From NCBI GenBank assembly GCA_016222945.1, contig JACRPY010000003.1, positions 1 to 64,000 of the forward strand: DNA of 64,000 nucleotides, written 5' to 3'. The position numbers were made by a program, and so were the translations under genes. Below the pieces are notes generated by a model. It was not told where the DNA came from, did no database searches, and worked only from the letters and a program-made list of their open reading frames with translations. Every line of letters begins with the position of its first letter. The first letter of the stretch is position 1. This document shows positions 53,594-62,465 of this stretch, in pieces. This DNA is from Methanobacterium sp. (GTDB lineage: Archaea; Methanobacteriota; Methanobacteria; Methanobacteriales; Methanobacteriaceae).

Positions 53594-54928
53594 TTAAATT
53601 TTTGTTTTCTTTTTTAATTGTATATCCTGAACAATGTTATTAGCTAATTTTTTTGCAAGTGCAGTTATTGTGAGGATTGGTGGCCTGCCAGGAGCTTGGG
53701 GAATAACACTGGCATCTGCAATAAAAAGACCTTTAATTTCTGTTTCAAGGTTTTTATCTACCACTTTACCCATTGCAGCAGTTCCACCAGGATGTGCACC
53801 CCGTATATGTGTTGAAACTATAGATGATGGATCTACTCCAATTTCAACAAGTAACTTCTCACTTTTTTCGTATCCTTCCTTCAATAACCCTAGATCTCTT
53901 TCTGTAAGAGGTTTAGTAATAGTTTTATCCTCATTTAGTTTTCCGTTAGCTTCATCGGCTATTTTAATCATTATTCCAATGACATCCTCAGGATTTGCAT
54001 TGAATCCTTTATTTTTTAAAAGCACTATTAATTGGTTTGAAAAATGGGGCGATAGGAAGTAGGGGCCAAATTCAGATTTAACACCCATTGGAATTTCTTT
54101 ATTGAAATTTATATCCTTTATATATCCCCCAATAGTTATAAAAAGATCACAAAATAACCCTTCACCAACGTTTTCTGTAATTCCTGAATTTTTTAATATT
54201 TGAGGCGTGTTTAATGCTCCTGCAGCAAGTATAACTTTCTTAACTTTAAATTTCTTTATTTCATCTCCTGAAATACCTTCAATTCCTGTTAATTCTTTTT
54301 TATTGTGGTTTATTTTTGTAACAATGAAATCTGAAATGAGTGTTGCTCCATTTTCAAGAGCTTCATTTATAAAATGTGTTGCATCCCATTTTGCATTGAT
54401 TTTACATCCATTGATACATAGCCCACATCCATCACACTTAGAAAAATCTATAAACTTAGGCATAGGCTCCATGAAAAACCCAATATTTTCTCCAGCATCA
54501 ACAATTTTACAAGTTGCAGGTCCCATTAAATCAGCTGGAAATGGACTAACCTTTAAATCTGCACTTGCGTCTATGAGTTCCTTAAAGAGATCAATGCCAT
54601 GGATTTTAAATTGATTTGTTGCAGAATTTGAATAACAATTACTACATGCATAACAAGCATTTGCAAGAGAAACAGGAGTAGTACCTCCTAAATCTTCAAT
54701 ATACATCAATTCTGCAGGATAGTTAAGAAATTCATAATTTTCTTTGTTTTCATTGATTAAATCTAATTTTAAATCCATTTGAATATTTTTAATATGATTT
54801 ACTGATTTTCCCACAGGATAACGTTTCCCTTTCTCTAAAATTAGGACTTTAAGTCCTTTTTTTGATAATTCTCTTGCTACTGTTGCGCCTCCAGCGCCAG
54901 TTCCAATTATTGCTATATCATAAGTCAT
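53594..54928 (-). CDS. GMC-family FAD oxidoreductase with ferredoxin-like Cys motif
   Basis: 444 residues. FAD-binding DIAIIGTGAGGATVARELSKKG at the N-terminus; CYACSNC and CDGCGLCINGCKINAKWD are possible Fe-S ligands; AAGALNTPQILKNSG and the C-terminal HIRGAHPGGTAAMG ... LFIADASVIPQAPGRPP are GMC hallmarks including the catalytic His region. Substrate unknown. ATG 54928 lies 5 nt after GTGA; a GTG at 54937 is within that site. It has a tandem sulfur operator upstream. Confidence 0.88.
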   Translation of the reverse strand: MTYDIAIIGTGAGGATVARELSKKGLKVLILEKGKRYPVGKSVNHIKNIQMDLKLDLINENKENYEFLNYPAELMYIEDLGGTTPVSLANACYACSNCYSNSATNQFKIHGIDLFKELIDASADLKVSPFPADLMGPATCKIVDAGENIGFFMEPMPKFIDFSKCDGCGLCINGCKINAKWDATHFINEALENGATLISDFIVTKINHNKKELTGIEGISGDEIKKFKVKKVILAAGALNTPQILKNSGITENVGEGLFCDLFITIGGYIKDINFNKEIPMGVKSEFGPYFLSPHFSNQLIVLLKNKGFNANPEDVIGIMIKIADEANGKLNEDKTITKPLTERDLGLLKEGYEKSEKLLVEIGVDPSSIVSTHIRGAHPGGTAAMGKVVDKNLETEIKGLFIADASVIPQAPGRPPILTITALAKKLANNIVQDIQLKKKTKI

Positions 54929-54961
54929 AAATTTCACTTTAAAGTTAATTAAAAAATATTA

Positions 54962-54987
54962 TTACAATTGTTATATAACAATAGTTA
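54962..54987. promoter_or_regulatory. tandem operator upstream of GMC-type gene
   Basis: TTACAATTGTTA (54962-54973, one mismatch) and TAACAATAGTTA (54976-54987), again 14 bp apart. On the minus strand a TATA-like TTTAAATAAC overlaps the distal edge. It lies in the divergent gap with the PLC-like gene, which may also be affected. Confidence 0.7.
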
Positions 54988-55093
54988 TTTAAATCTTTTT
55001 CTATCCCCAAAAAATAAGTATCAGCAAATCCAAAAAAATAATTAGATATCAATTACTTAAAATAACAATAAACAGATTTTATGCCGTGAAATT

Positions 55094-55702
55094 ATGAATA
55101 ACCATATAATAATACTTCTTATTTTAGTAAACCTTTTATTAATGCAAATACCCTCAGTATCTGCATGGAATTGGAATACACATGAAGAAATAGTAGCAAT
55201 TAACTATTATTCATTACCTCCAGATATTCAGCAAAATTTAGATTTGTCTGCAATGAAAGATGGTGCTGAAGCTCCTGACTTTAAATTTTTTGATTTTAGT
55301 AATCATCGTTATCCAAATAGCTACAATAAAGCAAGTTATTGGCTAAATCAGGGGCAATATTATTATAAAACTGGAGATTATCATTATGCAAGTTATTGCT
55401 ATGGAGTAGCATCACACTACATAACCGACAGCTTTTGCGCGCCTCATTGTGGGACTAACGATAATAAACTGTATCATGTATTATATGAAGCTGAAGCAAG
55501 TTTTTCTACACCCCAATACATCCAATCCACTGATGATTTAAGCTCATCACTTTATAACGGACGTGTAAATGGAGAAATATCTTGGAATGACTGGATGCAA
55601 ACAAAAAATAGATCAAATATACAAAAACCCCTAAATCAAGCTACAAGCACATCTTACACTGCCATATATCAATCTATAATTGATTCATATTTTATAAATT
55701 GA
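55094..55702 (+). CDS. secreted zinc-dependent phospholipase C-like protein
   Basis: 202 residues. A signal peptide (residues 1-24, ending SVSA) is followed by WNWNTHEEIV, placing Trp25 at the mature N-terminus as in bacterial zinc phospholipases C. Further likely ligands are DGAEAPDF, FSNHRY, YGVASHYITDSFCAPHC and HVLYEAEA, giving the D...H...H...D...H...E order of the family. It probably acts outside the membrane on lipids or phosphoesters. It is convergent with the K+ channel gene. Confidence 0.75.
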   Translation: MNNHIIILLILVNLLLMQIPSVSAWNWNTHEEIVAINYYSLPPDIQQNLDLSAMKDGAEAPDFKFFDFSNHRYPNSYNKASYWLNQGQYYYKTGDYHYASYCYGVASHYITDSFCAPHCGTNDNKLYHVLYEAEASFSTPQYIQSTDDLSSSLYNGRVNGEISWNDWMQTKNRSNIQKPLNQATSTSYTAIYQSIIDSYFIN

Positions 55703-55710
55703 AATAGATG

Positions 55711-56514
55711 CTATTTATTCTTTTTAATTATTTCTTTTAACTCATTAATCTCTGATAACATTTCATGGCGCATATCGTCCATTTTAGCCTTCATTTCCTC
55801 TAAATTTTTATCAGATTCTTCTTTAGAGTCCCTTTCAATCATTATAGATGCTAAAGATGCCGTTAAAATACTCATGAGGAACACACCTGCAATCATTATG
55901 ATTGCACCTGTCATTCTACCTCCAACTGATTCCGGACTTATATCCCCATAGCCTACAGTTGTAATAGTGACTATAACATACCACAATGCATCATCATAAC
56001 TGTCAACATCATCATTTATACCTCCCTCTAATAAAAAGAATGAAACCGTTCCTGCTGCAATTATAAACAGAAATATAACCGCCCCATGAACTACATTAGT
56101 TTTTTTAAGGAATTCCAGAATGTTTTTCTGGCCCTTTTTAAGAAGTACCAGGACTCTAAAAATCCTTATTAACCTTATAAATCTTATGAATCCCATATAA
56201 TCTGCTGAAAGCAGAATTAAAAAATCTACAGGTATCATTGCAACTATATCAATCCAATTTTTGCGTATATAATGCAATTTCTTTTCTTCAGTCCTAATCT
56301 TAATTACAAATTCAAAAAATAACACTATACAAACAAAAAGGTCAAAATCTATTATTAAACTGACAGTTTGAGGAGGAATATTAATAAATGTAATTAGAAT
56401 AAGCAGGAATAAGTCTGTGATTATTAAAATGATTATTATGGCCTCTAAAATCTTCCTAATCCTACTGTCTATGGGCCATATTGGTTTTAAAAGTCTATTC
56501 CATTTTGGATTCAT
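55711..56514 (-). CDS. voltage-gated-type potassium channel
   Basis: 267 residues. Five to six helices with an S4-like arginine ladder (MGFIRFIRLIRIFRVLVLLKKGQ), then pore loop and selectivity filter TITTVGYGDISPES, S6 and a C-terminal coiled coil (KNLEEMKAKMDDMRHEMLSEINELKE) that would hold the tetramer. Integral membrane K+ channel similar in layout to KvAP-type proteins. Confidence 0.92.
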   Translation of the reverse strand: MNPKWNRLLKPIWPIDSRIRKILEAIIIILIITDLFLLILITFINIPPQTVSLIIDFDLFVCIVLFFEFVIKIRTEEKKLHYIRKNWIDIVAMIPVDFLILLSADYMGFIRFIRLIRIFRVLVLLKKGQKNILEFLKKTNVVHGAVIFLFIIAAGTVSFFLLEGGINDDVDSYDDALWYVIVTITTVGYGDISPESVGGRMTGAIIMIAGVFLMSILTASLASIMIERDSKEESDKNLEEMKAKMDDMRHEMLSEINELKEIIKKNK

Positions 56515-56554
56515 ATAATCAGTTTAAAATTATTATTTAAAGATATAATAAATA

Positions 56555-57757
56555 CTATTTACTTTCTTCTCTTGCAAAAATACATTCTGCAGTTTCAATA
56601 AACTTTTTATTATCATTTTCTGCAGCATTTTTAATATTCTTTATAATATCAGAGAAGATTTTATCGACAACGACTTGAGTGAGGTCATTTACTATTTTTT
56701 CTTTACCATTCATATCTCCAAGCATTCTAAAAGCTTTTTGAGTCTCTTGAGTTCTGATTTCCTCAGCATTTCGTCTTATATTTGAAATAAGAGTTTCAAC
56801 TTCAAGCCGCTTTAGGGAATTCTTAAGAAGTTGAAGCTCTTCTTCAATAATCTCCATTGCATCTTCAGCTTCAGATTCCCTCATTTTCCTATTTTTGTCA
56901 GCTATTCCCCTTAAATCATCAATATTAAATAATTTAACACCTAATTCTTTAACTTCATCTTCGATATCTCTTGGATTTGCAATATCTACCATTACCATTG
57001 TGCTAAGTTTTCCAGTAGAAACGGCATTTTTCACTTTATCATAGGTTAAAATAGGATGAGGGGCACCTGTAGCGCTTATTATAACATCTGCATCACTCAT
57101 AGCTTCATCAAGCCTGTCAAAATGAATTGCAGAACCCCCAAGCTCTTTTGCAAGACATGTTGCCCGGTCATATGTCCTGTTTGCAACGACTATTGCTTTA
57201 AGGTGTTTTTCCACAAGAGCCTTGGCAACAAGGGTTCCCATTTTTCCAGCACCAATCACAAGAACTTTTTTACATTTAAGGTCACCATGAACTGATTCTG
57301 CAAGTTCTACTGCTGCAGAACCTATAGAGATAGATCCTTTGTTTATATTTGTTTTTTTCCGTACAGATTGCCCTACATGAATGGCTTTGGTAAAAATAGC
57401 GTTTAAAATATTGCCTGCATTTTTCTCAGAAAGGCTTTTCATTCTAGAATCTTTTATTTGTCCCAATATTTGATCTTCACCTATTATCATAGATTCTAAA
57501 CCACATGAAAGCATTAAAAGGTGTTTCAAGGCATCGTCATCAGTTTCAACCACAAGATTCTTAAAATCAAGATCTTCAAAATAACATTCATCTAAAACTA
57601 AGTAGAGTTCAGCGCGATTACATGTTTTAATTTGAAGATACTCGTCAATAATATGTTTATTCTTTATTTTCTCGAATATTTCATCCATTTGGCGAGTATA
57701 TTTCTCGATTGTGTTGATATCAGCAGTTTTATGGTCGATTCTGATGTTTAGAATCAC
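56555..57757 (-). CDS. hemA: glutamyl-tRNA reductase
   Basis: 400 residues. Catalytic Cys in QIKTCNRAELYLV (Cys46); GEDQILGQIKDS; NADPH fold VLVIGAGKMGTLVAKALVEKH; C-terminal dimerisation helix. First step of tetrapyrrole synthesis from Glu-tRNA, here feeding cofactor F430, siroheme and corrinoids. The GTG start follows GGAGGG. Precorrin-2 dehydrogenase lies 38 nt upstream. Confidence 0.95.
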   Translation of the reverse strand: MILNIRIDHKTADINTIEKYTRQMDEIFEKIKNKHIIDEYLQIKTCNRAELYLVLDECYFEDLDFKNLVVETDDDALKHLLMLSCGLESMIIGEDQILGQIKDSRMKSLSEKNAGNILNAIFTKAIHVGQSVRKKTNINKGSISIGSAAVELAESVHGDLKCKKVLVIGAGKMGTLVAKALVEKHLKAIVVANRTYDRATCLAKELGGSAIHFDRLDEAMSDADVIISATGAPHPILTYDKVKNAVSTGKLSTMVMVDIANPRDIEDEVKELGVKLFNIDDLRGIADKNRKMRESEAEDAMEIIEEELQLLKNSLKRLEVETLISNIRRNAEEIRTQETQKAFRMLGDMNGKEKIVNDLTQVVVDKIFSDIIKNIKNAAENDNKKFIETAECIFAREESK

Positions 57758-57795
57758 TTTATTCCCTCCGCCTTTCTCTCAAAGTTTATAAGGAC

Positions 57796-58410
57796 CTAAA
57801 AATTTAAATTCTGTTTTATATATTCTTTAGCGCCCTTTAAATTCCCTTCTTTTAAATATTTTTCTACATTTTCATCATTTAGAATTTCATATAGATAAGC
57901 TCTGCGCTTTTTTTGGTTATTGACATTCTCTTTTAAAATGTTTCGAGTGAAATTTTGAAGCTCTAATTGTAAAATATCTTCCTCTTTTATTACCTTTTGT
58001 ATTTTTTTTCGTAACTCTTTGGCCATGAGAGGGCTTTTTCCACCAGTAAATATACATAACTGCACATCCCCTATAAAAAAAGAAGATGGAACAATCAGAT
58101 TACCCTCATCAGGAAAATCAGCTCGGTTTAAAAGTTTATCCGACGCAAATTTTGCAGCCAATTCATTTAATTCCCTGTCATTTGTGGCCACAACAACAAT
58201 ATTAGACCATTCAACCCATTTTTCTAATTCTTCAAGGGGTTTAAACTCTGCCCCAATCTCAATAATGTCATTTGGAATCTTTTTTCCAATTATAATAACG
58301 TTAGCATCAGCATTTAAGAATCTCCGGGCTCTTCTGCTCCCGACCTCTCCTGCGCCAACAACCAAAACGTTTTTATTTTCCATCTGCAAGAAAAGAGGAG
58401 TCCAGCCCAT
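57796..58410 (-). CDS. precorrin-2 dehydrogenase (siroheme synthase N-terminal type)
   Basis: 204 residues. NVLVVGAGEVGSRRARRFLNADANVIIIG is the NAD site, followed by VVVATNDRELNELAAKF and LNRADFPDEGNLIVPSSFFIGDVQLCIFTGGKSPLMAKELRKKI, the CysG-N/Met8p signature. It oxidises precorrin-2 to sirohydrochlorin, the branch point to F430, siroheme and cobalamin. Located between hemA and the marker-9-like gene. Confidence 0.93.
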   Translation of the reverse strand: MGWTPLFLQMENKNVLVVGAGEVGSRRARRFLNADANVIIIGKKIPNDIIEIGAEFKPLEELEKWVEWSNIVVVATNDRELNELAAKFASDKLLNRADFPDEGNLIVPSSFFIGDVQLCIFTGGKSPLMAKELRKKIQKVIKEEDILQLELQNFTRNILKENVNNQKKRRAYLYEILNDENVEKYLKEGNLKGAKEYIKQNLNF

Positions 58411-58435
58411 TATAAAACTCCAAATAAATTAAAAA

Positions 58436-58912
58436 TCATATTTCAAGGTTTTTCATCCTTAAAATCTTAGCAGCCATCCTTAAATCATTTCCACATTCTT
58501 TAAGAACGCTATTTGCTTCTTCTTCCGGAACATCGAATGCATCAACAAGTGCTTTTACTTCTTCCTCGTTTGATGATGTAGATGCACCAACAATCTCTTC
58601 TGATAACTGCTTTTTAAGCTCCATGTATTCTTCAACACTCATATCTACCTTTCTCATGACCATATCCCTTAATGGGCATGGTTTAGACGGTTTACAGCAC
58701 CATACAAGTGAACCGAAACATGTGCCTTCTCCTTGACCTAATCTTGTTTTCCGGCCAAATTCTTCTTTTTTAGCTATATATTCTTGAGAACTGATATTAA
58801 CCTCCTCAAGCGCATATATGATTGGGCAGGGCTTTACTGGTGGGCAACAAAATGTCAAAGCTCTTTTATCGCCGCCTCTGCATACGTGTGATGGTGAATT
58901 TTCCCATGCCAT
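58436..58912 (-). CDS. probable methanogenesis marker protein 9
   Basis: 158 residues. Cys-rich N-terminal half with two similar modules: FCCPPVKPCPIIYAL...SQEYIAKKEEFG and CFGSLVWCCKPSKPCPLRDMV...SVEEYMELKKQL. The C-terminus looks like a small UBA-like helical domain (VKALVDAFDVPEEEANSVLKECG). I believe the Cys-rich module is the methanogenesis marker 9 domain found only in methanogens; its role is unknown. GGAGG lies 6 nt before the ATG and overlaps the first hairpin of array 4. Confidence 0.7.
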   Translation of the reverse strand: MAWENSPSHVCRGGDKRALTFCCPPVKPCPIIYALEEVNISSQEYIAKKEEFGRKTRLGQGEGTCFGSLVWCCKPSKPCPLRDMVMRKVDMSVEEYMELKKQLSEEIVGASTSSNEEEVKALVDAFDVPEEEANSVLKECGNDLRMAAKILRMKNLEI

Positions 58913-58921
58913 TATATTCCT

Positions 58922-59166
58922 CCAAATATTTCATATTTGGGGTTTTCGAACACTATGTGTTCGGAACATGCAAAAAACTTTGTTTTTTGCTGTCACAAAA
59001 CTTTCAGTTTTGTAGACATCGAAAATCTCTGATTTTCAATTGTTCGAAAAATACGCAGTATTTTCCTCAACCTCAAAAAACTCTCGAAATCAAAGATTTC
59101 TGAGCACGAAAATCTCTGATTTTCGTTTGCTTTGTTTTTTGTGGTTCAAGAAATGCTGCGCATTTC
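58922..59166. repeat. palindrome array 4 (about ten hairpins)
   Basis: In ~250 bases at least nine short palindromes follow each other, almost all with 3-nt loops. Arms by position: CCAAATAT 58922; CGAACAC 58947; GCAAAAAAC 58970; ACAAAACT 58995; GAAAATC 59021; AAAATAC 59048; GAAATC 59086; ACGAAAATC 59106; GAAATGC 59150. A lone CAAAAAA/TTTTTTG remnant lies between. Several arms recur in arrays 1 and 3. Frames that run through it are not protein-like. It fills most of the 314-base gap between the marker-9 and atwA genes. Confidence 0.85.
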
Positions 59167-59226
59167 CTTCAACCTCCAAATTATCTTCTAAATTGATTAA
59201 TATTAAACTAGAAGAATATCAAAAAT

Positions 59227-60822
59227 TTATTCTTCTGTAAGCATCTTTTTCTTTTCTGTTGGTGTCAAATCTTCCACTATGGATGCTGGATCTCCTATTC
59301 TAAGGATTTTTCCACCTCTCATGAGGGCTGCTCTATCACATACATCCAGTACGAAATCCATATCATGAGATATAATAAGGAAAGTTTGATTTAACTCGTC
59401 TCTCGCCTTTCTTATGGAATCTGTGACCTGTACTCTTGTTATTGGGTCCATTGTTCCAGTAGGTTCATCAAGAATGATAATATTTGGTTCTTTTATTAGA
59501 ACCTGGGCTAATGCCACCCGGTGGCGTTCCCCTCCACTTAATTCATCAGGATATTTTTTAAGTAAGCTATCTGCATATTCCTCGTCAAATCCAACTGCTT
59601 TAAGCACGTATAATGCCTTCATTTTTGCAAATTCTGCAGGTAATTCCAGACTAATAGCCTCAGTTAGGTTACCTAATACATTTCTATGTGGATAAAGACT
59701 GTACTCTTGGTGAAGAATACCCAGATAAGGCTTTACTCTCCCTCTTCCTAAAGGGCCAGATTGAGTCATGTCTACCCAGTCATCTCCAAGTTTTACGGTA
59801 ATTTTACCAGTACTTGGTTCTGTTAATCCGTATAAAATTCGTGAAAGAGTTGTTTTTCCTGCTCCACTTAATCCCACAATACCAAAAATCTCTCCTTCAT
59901 CAACAACGAGGTCAATACCATCTACAGCCTTTACCACTCCCCTTTCTATAGAAAAGTAGTGTTTTTTGACATTTTCCATTTTGATCATTGGGCCGCCAGT
60001 CTGGTATTCTGCTCTTTTTTCTGGGAGAGGGACTTGCTCTAAGAATCGTTTTACAACTGCTTCAGGGTCACCTTCATCTACAATCTCACCCTTTTCAAGC
60101 CATATCACATTATCCGAAAGCTTTCTCATTACTTCTGGCCAGTGGGATGTTATAATCATTGTAGTGCCTTTTTCTTTTACACCTTCAAGCAGTGCGTGGT
60201 GTAACAATTCGGCTGTTTTTGGATCAAGTGTCCCTGTTGGTTCATCTGCAAGAAAGATCATAGGTTCCTTTGCAATTTGTCTTGCAAGCACAACTCTTTG
60301 TTTTTCCCCACCACTTAAATCTCGTGCAATATGAGTTATTCTGTGGGTCATTTGAGTCATTTCAAGAAGATCTATAGCTATATATGTGCTCTCTTCATCA
60401 TCATGATTATCAATAGATTTTATTACATTGTCAATTACACTATCATCTTCATAGAGCGCAAATGTACGTTGAAGCATTATTGAAATTCTTCTTCTAATTG
60501 CTGCAAATACTTTTCTGTCAGTATCCCACAGATCAACACTTCTTGCTTCAAATTCCCCTCCACAAGCACATTTTTGACCCACTCTTGAAGGTGCATCAAC
60601 TGAAAGACATTTTGGACATATTGCAATATTATAAATAATTTTACCGCTGTCTGGTTTGTATTCTTTCATTCCACGAAGCATGTTAATCAGTACAGACTTT
60701 CCAGCACCGCTTCTACCTAAAATACCCAGCACACTGCCCTCATCAATAGTTATATTCAAATCTTTTAAAATGGCAACGCCATTAAATGTTTTAGTGACAT
60801 TTTTTAGTTCTATAAAAGACAT
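59227..60822 (-). CDS. atwA: methyl-CoM reductase system component A2 (AtwA)
   Basis: 531 residues, two ABC ATPase domains in one chain. First: GRSGAGKSVLI, zinc-ribbon insertion CPKCLSVDAPSRVGQKCACGG, LSGGEKQRVVLARQ, IFLADEPTGTLDP. Second: GLSGAGKTTLS, LSGGERHRVALAQ, IIILDEPTGTMDP. The insertion and layout are those of component A2, the ATP-dependent activator of methyl-coenzyme M reductase, found in methanogens. It is soluble; no permease is nearby. Confidence 0.93.
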   Translation of the reverse strand: MSFIELKNVTKTFNGVAILKDLNITIDEGSVLGILGRSGAGKSVLINMLRGMKEYKPDSGKIIYNIAICPKCLSVDAPSRVGQKCACGGEFEARSVDLWDTDRKVFAAIRRRISIMLQRTFALYEDDSVIDNVIKSIDNHDDEESTYIAIDLLEMTQMTHRITHIARDLSGGEKQRVVLARQIAKEPMIFLADEPTGTLDPKTAELLHHALLEGVKEKGTTMIITSHWPEVMRKLSDNVIWLEKGEIVDEGDPEAVVKRFLEQVPLPEKRAEYQTGGPMIKMENVKKHYFSIERGVVKAVDGIDLVVDEGEIFGIVGLSGAGKTTLSRILYGLTEPSTGKITVKLGDDWVDMTQSGPLGRGRVKPYLGILHQEYSLYPHRNVLGNLTEAISLELPAEFAKMKALYVLKAVGFDEEYADSLLKKYPDELSGGERHRVALAQVLIKEPNIIILDEPTGTMDPITRVQVTDSIRKARDELNQTFLIISHDMDFVLDVCDRAALMRGGKILRIGDPASIVEDLTPTEKKKMLTEE

Positions 60823-60898
60823 GCGATCACCTTTTGAAATAAATTTGAGAATTTTTTATTATAATATAGTATTGAGGTTTATATTAAATTTTTATAGA

Positions 60899-61636
60899 TC
60901 ATATCATAGAAAGGTCAAATGGAATATTTCCTTTAAGTGCAGCTCGAGCTATAGATATCCCATCTGCCCCTGCAGAAATCATTTCACGCGCAGATTTAAG
61001 ATCACGGAGTGAATTATTCCCTATCAAAAATATGTTAGTGTTTTCTTTGATAGATTTAATAACATCAAGATCTGCATGATTATATCCTGGTTTCATAGCA
61101 TCTACATGCAGGTAATCAGCACCTGCTTCTTCAACAGCTTTTGCTACTTCAATATCATCCACATTTTCAATATTTGCTCTGATCTTAACTGAAACTTTGC
61201 TATGAGCATTATCAACTATCTTTTTTGTAAAATCATATAATTTTTCAGTTTCATATAAAAGCCCTTGTCCACAGCCAATATCTGTAATTTCAGGCTGCCT
61301 ACAATGCGCATTTATTTCTAAAACATCAATATCCGTTATTTTTGATATTTCAATCATAGGATCTGGAGAAACGGATCTTAAATTAACTGAAACCATTCCA
61401 TTCCATGATTTTTTAATCATTTTTGCTTCTTTTTTTATAGAAGACATTATTTCTTCTTCTTTTATATCAAACTCTGATCTGCCTCTTTGAATAATTTTAT
61501 GGCCTGCAGCTATGGTTAATTTATCTGCATTATACCCTCCGAGGGTTACCATGTCAAATCCATAAGGAACAAGTTTCTTACAAAAGTTTCCATCAGTTAT
61601 TCCCGCCATTGGCGCTAAAACTTCAATAGCATTCAC
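60899..61636 (-). CDS. dihydrouridine-synthase-like TIM-barrel flavoprotein
   Basis: 245 residues. The N-terminus VLAPMAGITDGNFCKKL resembles the FMN-binding start of Dus enzymes (LAPM.G.TD..F). Later VSVNLRSVSP, LEINAHCRQPEITDIGCGQGLL, VSVKIRANI, YLHVDAM and ADGISIARAAL complete the barrel and phosphate site. It lacks the C-terminal tRNA-binding domain of Dus, so the substrate may differ; archaeal genomes often carry this short form. Function uncertain. Confidence 0.75.
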   Translation of the reverse strand: MNAIEVLAPMAGITDGNFCKKLVPYGFDMVTLGGYNADKLTIAAGHKIIQRGRSEFDIKEEEIMSSIKKEAKMIKKSWNGMVSVNLRSVSPDPMIEISKITDIDVLEINAHCRQPEITDIGCGQGLLYETEKLYDFTKKIVDNAHSKVSVKIRANIENVDDIEVAKAVEEAGADYLHVDAMKPGYNHADLDVIKSIKENTNIFLIGNNSLRDLKSAREMISAGADGISIARAALKGNIPFDLSMI

Positions 61637-61709
61637 TCCACATGATCATAAAAAACTTAAATAAACGTAATATCATTAAATATGCTGATAAAAAATATAG
61701 TTATAAATT

Positions 61710-62465
61710 TCACTCTTTCATAACATGGACAAGATCATAGGTAAATCCTCCCCTTATCTCCTCAAGAGCTAGATCTGCCAAATTAGCAGCTTTTTCAGCA
61801 GTTGGAGCTTTCCCTATGCCTGCTTTAAGTGCTATATTTGTCTCATCCTCAATTTCTTCAATTATTTTTAAAATACCTTCCGGTTTAAGTCCATTACAAG
61901 GAGACATGAAGTTATCTCCACCTATAAAGAATAAAAGTGATCCTTTTTCAATTAATTTTTTCATTAAAAAGTGCTGAACCCTATTTACAATAAAAGAAGT
62001 ATCATAAGCTGGAATTATATCAGTTAAAGAATCAGTGATTCCATTTATATCAATATGGGCAATTTGAACAAAACTATCTTCTTTATTTACAAGACCATCA
62101 ATAGCTAAAATTTCCTTTCTCTCTTCTTGTTGTGCCCCTCCGTAATTTTGAAGAGCTGCTGTAGCATCTCTTTGAGCTTCATACGGCGTTTCAGCTGCAC
62201 CAACACCCATACTCACTGTAATAGGATATCTGTTACCTATTGATTTTTGAATTCTGAGGTGATCCTCTACATCAGTGTTATTAGTAACTGCAAGCATGTT
62301 ATCAAAACGAGTGAAAAACACAAGCCCTCCCTTAGCTGCAAATTGCCTTTGAAGGTCAGCGTAAAGTTCTGCTTGTAAAATTTGAAGGTCTGCTTCGGCC
62401 CTTGGAGTCGGAGTGACAGTCCATGGACCATAATTATCAATTTGAATTAAAGTCATTTGTATCAT
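61710..62465 (-). CDS. arfA: GTP cyclohydrolase III (ArfA type)
   Basis: 251 residues. MTLIQIDNYGPWTVTPTPRAEADLQILQAELYADLQ, GLVFFTRFDNMLAVTN and VSMGVGAAETPYEAQ followed by a second half with AHIDINGITD and FFIGGDNFMSP match archaeal GTP cyclohydrolase III, which makes a formamidopyrimidine on the way to riboflavin and F420 (FO). It overlaps cofD by 4 bases, so the flavin/deazaflavin pathway genes are coupled. Confidence 0.95.
   Translation of the reverse strand: MIQMTLIQIDNYGPWTVTPTPRAEADLQILQAELYADLQRQFAAKGGLVFFTRFDNMLAVTNNTDVEDHLRIQKSIGNRYPITVSMGVGAAETPYEAQRDATAALQNYGGAQQEERKEILAIDGLVNKEDSFVQIAHIDINGITDSLTDIIPAYDTSFIVNRVQHFLMKKLIEKGSLLFFIGGDNFMSPCNGLKPEGILKIIEEIEDETNIALKAGIGKAPTAEKAANLADLALEEIRGGFTYDLVHVMKE

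Noticed and set aside
58922..59166. CRISPR array
   Set aside because: The repeated units are palindromes with different arm sequences and no constant-length spacers; no cas genes are present.
58818..59240. Several 65-93-codon plus-strand frames across array 4
   Set aside because: They translate palindromes and the antisense of the marker-9 gene start, with Phe/Cys-rich low-complexity output and no ribosome site.
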